Part shown: positions 61,053 to 64,000 of the stretch, one piece after another
Position numbering within the stretch: position 1 is the stretch's first letter
Layout: the number at the start of each line of letters is the position of its first letter
Assembly (NCBI RefSeq): GCF_003342675.1
Contig: NZ_CP031148.1
Span: forward strand, 3,224,001 to 3,288,000
DNA: 64,000 nt
DNA from: Haloplanus rubicundus
Lineage (GTDB): Archaea; Halobacteriota; Halobacteria; Halobacteriales; Haloferacaceae
Direction: 5' to 3'
Program-made: the position numbers and the translations under genes
Notes under the pieces: model-generated
Seen by the model: the letters and a program-made list of their open reading frames with translations, nothing else
Databases searched by the model: none
Told to the model about the DNA's origin: nothing

Positions 61053-61226
61053 ATGTCTCGACAGCCCGCCGACTGCCCGGAACACGTCTGGGCCTCCATC
61101 GGCGTGACCGTCCTCGACGGCGAGGTCAGCCGCATCTGGAACTGTGAGCGCTGTGTCGCGTGGACGCGGGAACGCCTCGATCCGAACCACCGGATCGACT
61201 GGGAGACGACCGCGCTCTCGCAGTGA
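61053..61226 (+). CDS. Small Cys/His protein (57 aa)
   Basis: A 57-residue protein starting MSRQPADCPEHVWASIG, with WNCERCVAWTRERLDPNHRI. C8, H11, C36 and C39 form a plausible zinc site. TATATCG near 61021-61027 is about 29 nt upstream, a leaderless promoter. The stop is 3 bp before the exchanger start. Unknown family. Confidence 0.7.
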   Translation: MSRQPADCPEHVWASIGVTVLDGEVSRIWNCERCVAWTRERLDPNHRIDWETTALSQ

Positions 61227-61229
61227 TCG

Positions 61230-62222
61230 ATGGGTACCCCCGCACTCGACCCGCTCCTGGTCTCCCAGCTCACCCTCGGCGCCGTGGCCCTCTATACGCT
61301 CGTCACCGGCGCGGGTCGCGCCATCGACGCCCTGCTCTCGCTCGCGTACCGATACGAGGTACCCGAGGCGCTGATCGGGGTGACGCTCGTCGCCGTCGGC
61401 ACGAGCCTGCCCGAACTCGGGGCGCACGTCACCGCCTCCGTTGGCATCCTCTCCGGCGCCCTCGACTACCGCGTCACCTCCGCCGTGGTGGTCGGCGGCA
61501 ACATGGGCTCCTCGACGACCCAGCAACTCCTCCTGTTCGGCATCCTCCTGTTCGGATTCGGCCGGATCGACCTGTCGACGCGGACGCTGACCGACGCCTT
61601 CGTGCCCATGATCCTCGGGCTGACGTTGACGCTCGTCACCGCGTGGGACGGGACGATCACCCGGGTCGACGGCCTCGTCCTCCTCGTCGCCTTCGCCGTC
61701 TATCTCGGCTACAGCTACGCCCGCCGGCAACCCACGCCCGTCCAGGGAGTCGCGAGCACGAACGTCACCGCCGACGCCGGGACGGCCGTCGTCATGCTTC
61801 TGCTCGTCCTCGCGAGCGCGTCCATCCTCCTGACCGTCGTCCAAGACGTCGTCGCCGGCGTCGTCCTCGGCGGGTCGATGGTCGGCGTGCTCACCCTCGG
61901 CATCGCCGCCTCCTTTCCCGAACTGAGCACCGTCCTCGACGGCATTCGCCGCAAGACCCCTGTCGTCGCCGTGGGGACCCTCGTCGGCAGCAACATCGTC
62001 AACCCGCTACTCGGCCTCGGCCTCGGCGGCGCCATCTCCACGTACCACGTCCCGACGGCCGTCGCCGTCTGGGACCTGCCGTTCAAAATCGTCGCCGCCA
62101 TCGGCCTCGTCCTCTACGTCCGGTACCGCGGCGGCGTCCTCCAGCGACGCGTCGGCGTCTGGCTCATCGGCGCCTACTTCGTGTACGTCGTGGGGCGGAT
62201 GCTGCTGTTTCCGGGCCAGTGA
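61230..62222 (+). CDS. Sodium/calcium exchanger family (CaCA) protein
   Basis: A 330-residue exchanger with about ten helices and two inverted alpha repeats. Alpha-1 is GVTLVAVGTSLPELGAHVTASV then GGNMGSSTTQQ. Alpha-2 is LTLGIAASFPELSTVLDGI then GTLVGSNIVNPLLGLGLG. The Pro-Glu pairs are the cation-binding residues of the YrbG/NCX type. It exchanges Na+ or H+ for Ca2+ or another cation. It is likely co-transcribed with the 57-aa gene 3 bp upstream. Confidence 0.9.
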   Translation: MGTPALDPLLVSQLTLGAVALYTLVTGAGRAIDALLSLAYRYEVPEALIGVTLVAVGTSLPELGAHVTASVGILSGALDYRVTSAVVVGGNMGSSTTQQLLLFGILLFGFGRIDLSTRTLTDAFVPMILGLTLTLVTAWDGTITRVDGLVLLVAFAVYLGYSYARRQPTPVQGVASTNVTADAGTAVVMLLLVLASASILLTVVQDVVAGVVLGGSMVGVLTLGIAASFPELSTVLDGIRRKTPVVAVGTLVGSNIVNPLLGLGLGGAISTYHVPTAVAVWDLPFKIVAAIGLVLYVRYRGGVLQRRVGVWLIGAYFVYVVGRMLLFPGQ

Positions 62223-62258
62223 GCGCGGGCCGTGGGGCCGCGACGGGACCCGCCGCCG

Positions 62259-62474
62259 TCAGTCGTACGCCTCGTCGTCGCGGTGTTGATCCGGGTTCGC
62301 GATTTCGCGGGCCTCGACGTACTCGTCGTCGTACTCCTTCTCCTCGCGGGCCTCGGGCGGGATGTCCTCCCCCGACTCCTCGCCGTCCTCCCGGCCGTCG
62401 AGTTCTTCGGGTTTCGGTGCGCCACGGGGCGTCTCGTCCTCAGCCGTCGCTCCGCTGTCTGAAGACTGAGTCAC
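62259..62474 (-). CDS. Small acidic haloarchaeal protein
   Basis: A 71-residue, very acidic protein from a GTG at 62474: VTQSSDSGATAEDETPRGAP, then EELDGREDGEESGEDIPPEARE and EYVEAREIANPDQHRDDEAYD. No domain; probably disordered. The composition and the ordered C-terminal motif resemble conserved small haloarchaeal proteins, but start and reality are uncertain. A longer in-frame start (62582) would give 107 residues. The following 62475-62712 gap holds the compositional boundary and promoter of the next gene. Confidence 0.5.
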   Translation of the reverse strand: MTQSSDSGATAEDETPRGAPKPEELDGREDGEESGEDIPPEAREEKEYDDEYVEAREIANPDQHRDDEAYD

Positions 62475-62673
62475 GGGGGAGGGTTGGGTCGGCGGACCGA
62501 AACGTTTTGTGGCCTTCCTGCTACCTGCGCGAACCCGTTGGCCTAACCAGCGCGGTTCGCCTTGCTTTCGAGTGGAACCCATCGGGGAGCGACGGGTCCG
62601 CGAAGTGCTTCCGTACCGACTCTCTAGTCACCGTCCATTTAGTTTGTCGCCATAATTAAGTTTGGAACCATAA

Positions 62674-62681
62674 CTTTATCG
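62674..62681 (+). promoter_or_regulatory. Possible TATA box of the AT-rich island
   Basis: CTTTATCG lies about 35 bp before the winged-helix ATG at 62713, within the first strongly AT-rich sequence (from about 62640). It predicts a leader of about 10 nt. Confidence 0.4.
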
Positions 62682-62712
62682 ATGAAATGATATTTGTCGT
62701 CGCTCCCTGTGG

Positions 62713-62973
62713 ATGAACCAAATGGCGGGTCGGAAACCGACAGTCTCCGACGAGGAGATTCTACATGTTCTATCAGAATCTGATGATCCGTTTCTCACTA
62801 CGACCGAAGTCGCGGAGCAGGTTGACCTTTCTCAACCAGGTATGTTGAAGCGGTTGCGAGATCTAGAAGATGCTGGATATATCGACAACAAGAAAGCAGG
62901 GAATAGCAACACTTGGTGGATCACGGATATTGGAAGGCAAATATATGATGAGGAGGGGGAGAAAAACAAATGA
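62713..62973 (+). CDS. Winged-helix DNA-binding protein in AT-rich island
   Basis: An 86-residue winged-helix protein. VSDEEILHVLSESDDPFLTTTEVAEQVDLSQPGMLKRLRDLEDAGYIDNKK is the HTH, and NTWWITDIGRQIYDEE the wing/tail. It is the haloarchaeal type often found in plasmids, proviruses and variable regions. Base composition is clearly lower GC than the neighbours. It is followed 21 bp later by a membrane-protein gene on the same strand. Either ATG 62713 or 62722 is possible. Confidence 0.85.
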   Translation: MNQMAGRKPTVSDEEILHVLSESDDPFLTTTEVAEQVDLSQPGMLKRLRDLEDAGYIDNKKAGNSNTWWITDIGRQIYDEEGEKNK

Positions 62974-62994
62974 GTATGGAATATCTGACTGACA

Positions 62995-63864
62995 GTGTCT
63001 GATAAAAAAGGCGAGAGAGATTCAGCTGAGTCGCTGGTAGGAACGGTTGACGGGGTCGTAACTGACTGGGGTGTTTCGCCAGAATATGTTGATGATCCAA
63101 TTGCTGTTTTGACTATCCGTCTCGGGGAACTTCTTGGACCTGTGGCATTTATCGGCGTCTTATTCGCGACAGCAGTACTAATTTGGATTAATATATCAGA
63201 TTCGTTGGGAGTGTATTTGGGTATTCTTTTTCTTGACATACAGTTGGCTGCTGTTGGGTTGATCGCTTGGCGGGCCGGTAGATGGATACGTGAAAGAACC
63301 CAGAAATTTTGGATTGCTAGAATCCCTCCGCATGATAACATATCTGATGAGGTGTCAATTGATTCTTTCGGGGCGGCGGCTGACTCTTTCATCCCCGAAA
63401 TATCGGCTGAACAGGTCGCCTTAGATCAGAGACACAAGGCAATCATTTCAGTTATTATAATTCAAACACTTTTCGCACTTCTGATTATAGCTATCGGAAT
63501 GGGGCTATTCATTATACTCTCAGATATTCCGCTTACTGATTGGTCAAATATAAAATTAGAGCAAAATCTTTCTCCGATTGGAGCACTTGTCTCGGTTTTA
63601 CTCGGAAGCGGGTTGGGTGTGATCTCACTCGGGGTACTCGTGGTTACTTCAAACGCTGAACAAATGCTTCTCATCGTATTACTCGTCCTTCTTCCTTCGA
63701 TTGCTACTGTTCCAGTCGCACGTAATTTTCAAAGATTTTCACTGAACGTTCATATCAAGCAATATCAAACGCACAGAGGGATAACGTCGATTTTTCTTAT
63801 TGCAGAGGCTATAATCAGTGTTCTTAGTATCCGGATAATCTTCGCCCTCTTTGGGTTAATATAA
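62995..63864 (+). CDS. Multi-pass membrane protein of unknown function in AT-rich island
   Basis: A 289-residue protein starting with GTG (VSDKKGERDSAES). Six hydrophobic helices at about 40-60, 66-86, 148-172, 190-220, 224-244 and 262-288 bracket a cytoplasmic loop (about 90-145). No transporter or enzyme motif is seen. Codon usage is AT-rich (TTT, ATT, TCA, AGA), quite unlike the rest of the window, indicating recent transfer. Cotranscription with the winged-helix gene is likely. Its 3' end overlaps the converging rhomboid gene by 9 bp. Confidence 0.8.
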   Translation: MSDKKGERDSAESLVGTVDGVVTDWGVSPEYVDDPIAVLTIRLGELLGPVAFIGVLFATAVLIWINISDSLGVYLGILFLDIQLAAVGLIAWRAGRWIRERTQKFWIARIPPHDNISDEVSIDSFGAAADSFIPEISAEQVALDQRHKAIISVIIIQTLFALLIIAIGMGLFIILSDIPLTDWSNIKLEQNLSPIGALVSVLLGSGLGVISLGVLVVTSNAEQMLLIVLLVLLPSIATVPVARNFQRFSLNVHIKQYQTHRGITSIFLIAEAIISVLSIRIIFALFGLI

Positions 63865-64000
63865 TTGAGTGGCAAGTTTGGATAGTGCGATACCCCACAC
63901 GAACCCCGCCGCGTGAGCAAACACGTTCGTAAACGACCCACCCTCCACTAACGCCTCTGCCTCGGGAAACAATCCCAGAATCAACACACCCAGCACGACG
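63856..64000 (-). CDS. Rhomboid family protease, C-terminal end (runs off window)
   Basis: Only the last 47 or so codons are inside. The frame reads VLGVLILGLFPEAEALVEGG, then NVFAHAAGFVWGIALSKLATQLY and stop. The catalytic-type His in AHAAGFVWG, followed by a helix, is the rhomboid C-terminal signature. The serine motif lies beyond 64000. The stop codon lies within the end of the membrane-protein gene, so the AT-rich island ends at or just inside this gene. Confidence 0.7.
   Translation of the reverse strand, partial: VVLGVLILGLFPEAEALVEGGSFTNVFAHAAGFVWGIALSKLATQLY

Noticed and set aside
62500..62560. GCGAACC and GGTTCGC blocks, considered as remains of a tRNA gene or attachment site
   Set aside because: No acceptor stem, anticodon arm or T-loop consensus could be built, and no matching repeat was found across the island.

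Overview
The window is a gene-dense, very GC-rich stretch of a haloarchaeal chromosome (class Halobacteria, probably order Haloferacales; genus not determined). The evidence is acidic proteins, Tat-type signal peptides and lipoboxes, many leaderless TATA-to-ATG spacings of about 26-30 nt, a SAMP1 ubiquitin-like modifier, two surface glycoproteins with a threonine/proline-rich stalk and a PGF-CTERM anchor, a Bat-type HTH-10 regulator, ABCE1/RLI and an ADP-forming acyl-CoA synthetase. No rRNA, tRNA, CRISPR array or transposase gene was recognised.

Layout. 1-11.3 kb: partial CTP synthase, an aldo/keto reductase, a Tat-exported Rieske protein, SAMP1, a potassium/ion cluster (two TrkA-C membrane proteins, a TrkA-N potassium channel, an HPP-UspA protein), a nucleoside phosphorylase, a shortened ferritin-like protein, a Tat lipoprotein and a DUF63 membrane protein. 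11.3-24.7 kb: housekeeping genes (deoC, tRNA methylthiotransferase, a CDF transporter, a HIT protein, methionine aminopeptidase, a YgfZ/GcvT-like protein, a geranylgeranyl-reductase-like flavoprotein, PrsW, riboflavin synthase, a DUF502 protein, a UvrD/REP helicase). 24.7-39.4 kb: M32 carboxypeptidase, an Nramp-like transporter, M20 peptidase, a PIN-ATPase-KH protein, the acyl-CoA synthetase, an EMC6-like protein with ABCE1, an amidohydrolase and pyrF. 39.5-53.5 kb: a surface region bounded by two paralogous surface glycoproteins, enclosing Hsp20, a Bat-like regulator, small zinc proteins, RtcA, a J-domain protein, a GTPBP1-like GTPase and HtpX. 53.6-59.5 kb: a complete five-gene peptide ABC transporter operon on the minus strand. 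59.7-64 kb: small proteins, an ASCH protein, a cation/calcium exchanger, then an AT-rich island (about 62.64-63.87 kb) with a winged-helix regulator and a multi-pass membrane protein, ending at a partial rhomboid gene.

Two themes recur. First, intergenic gaps hold a dispersed palindromic element: three clear copies (11.29, 34.24 and 60.08 kb) and one related, longer hairpin (2.60 kb). Second, at least seven very small proteins (about 48-66 aa) carry paired CxxC or Cys/His motifs; four of them (48-51 aa) are short enough to be missed by length-filtered gene calling. The most likely place for an undescribed system is the AT-rich winged-helix plus membrane-protein pair at the right end.
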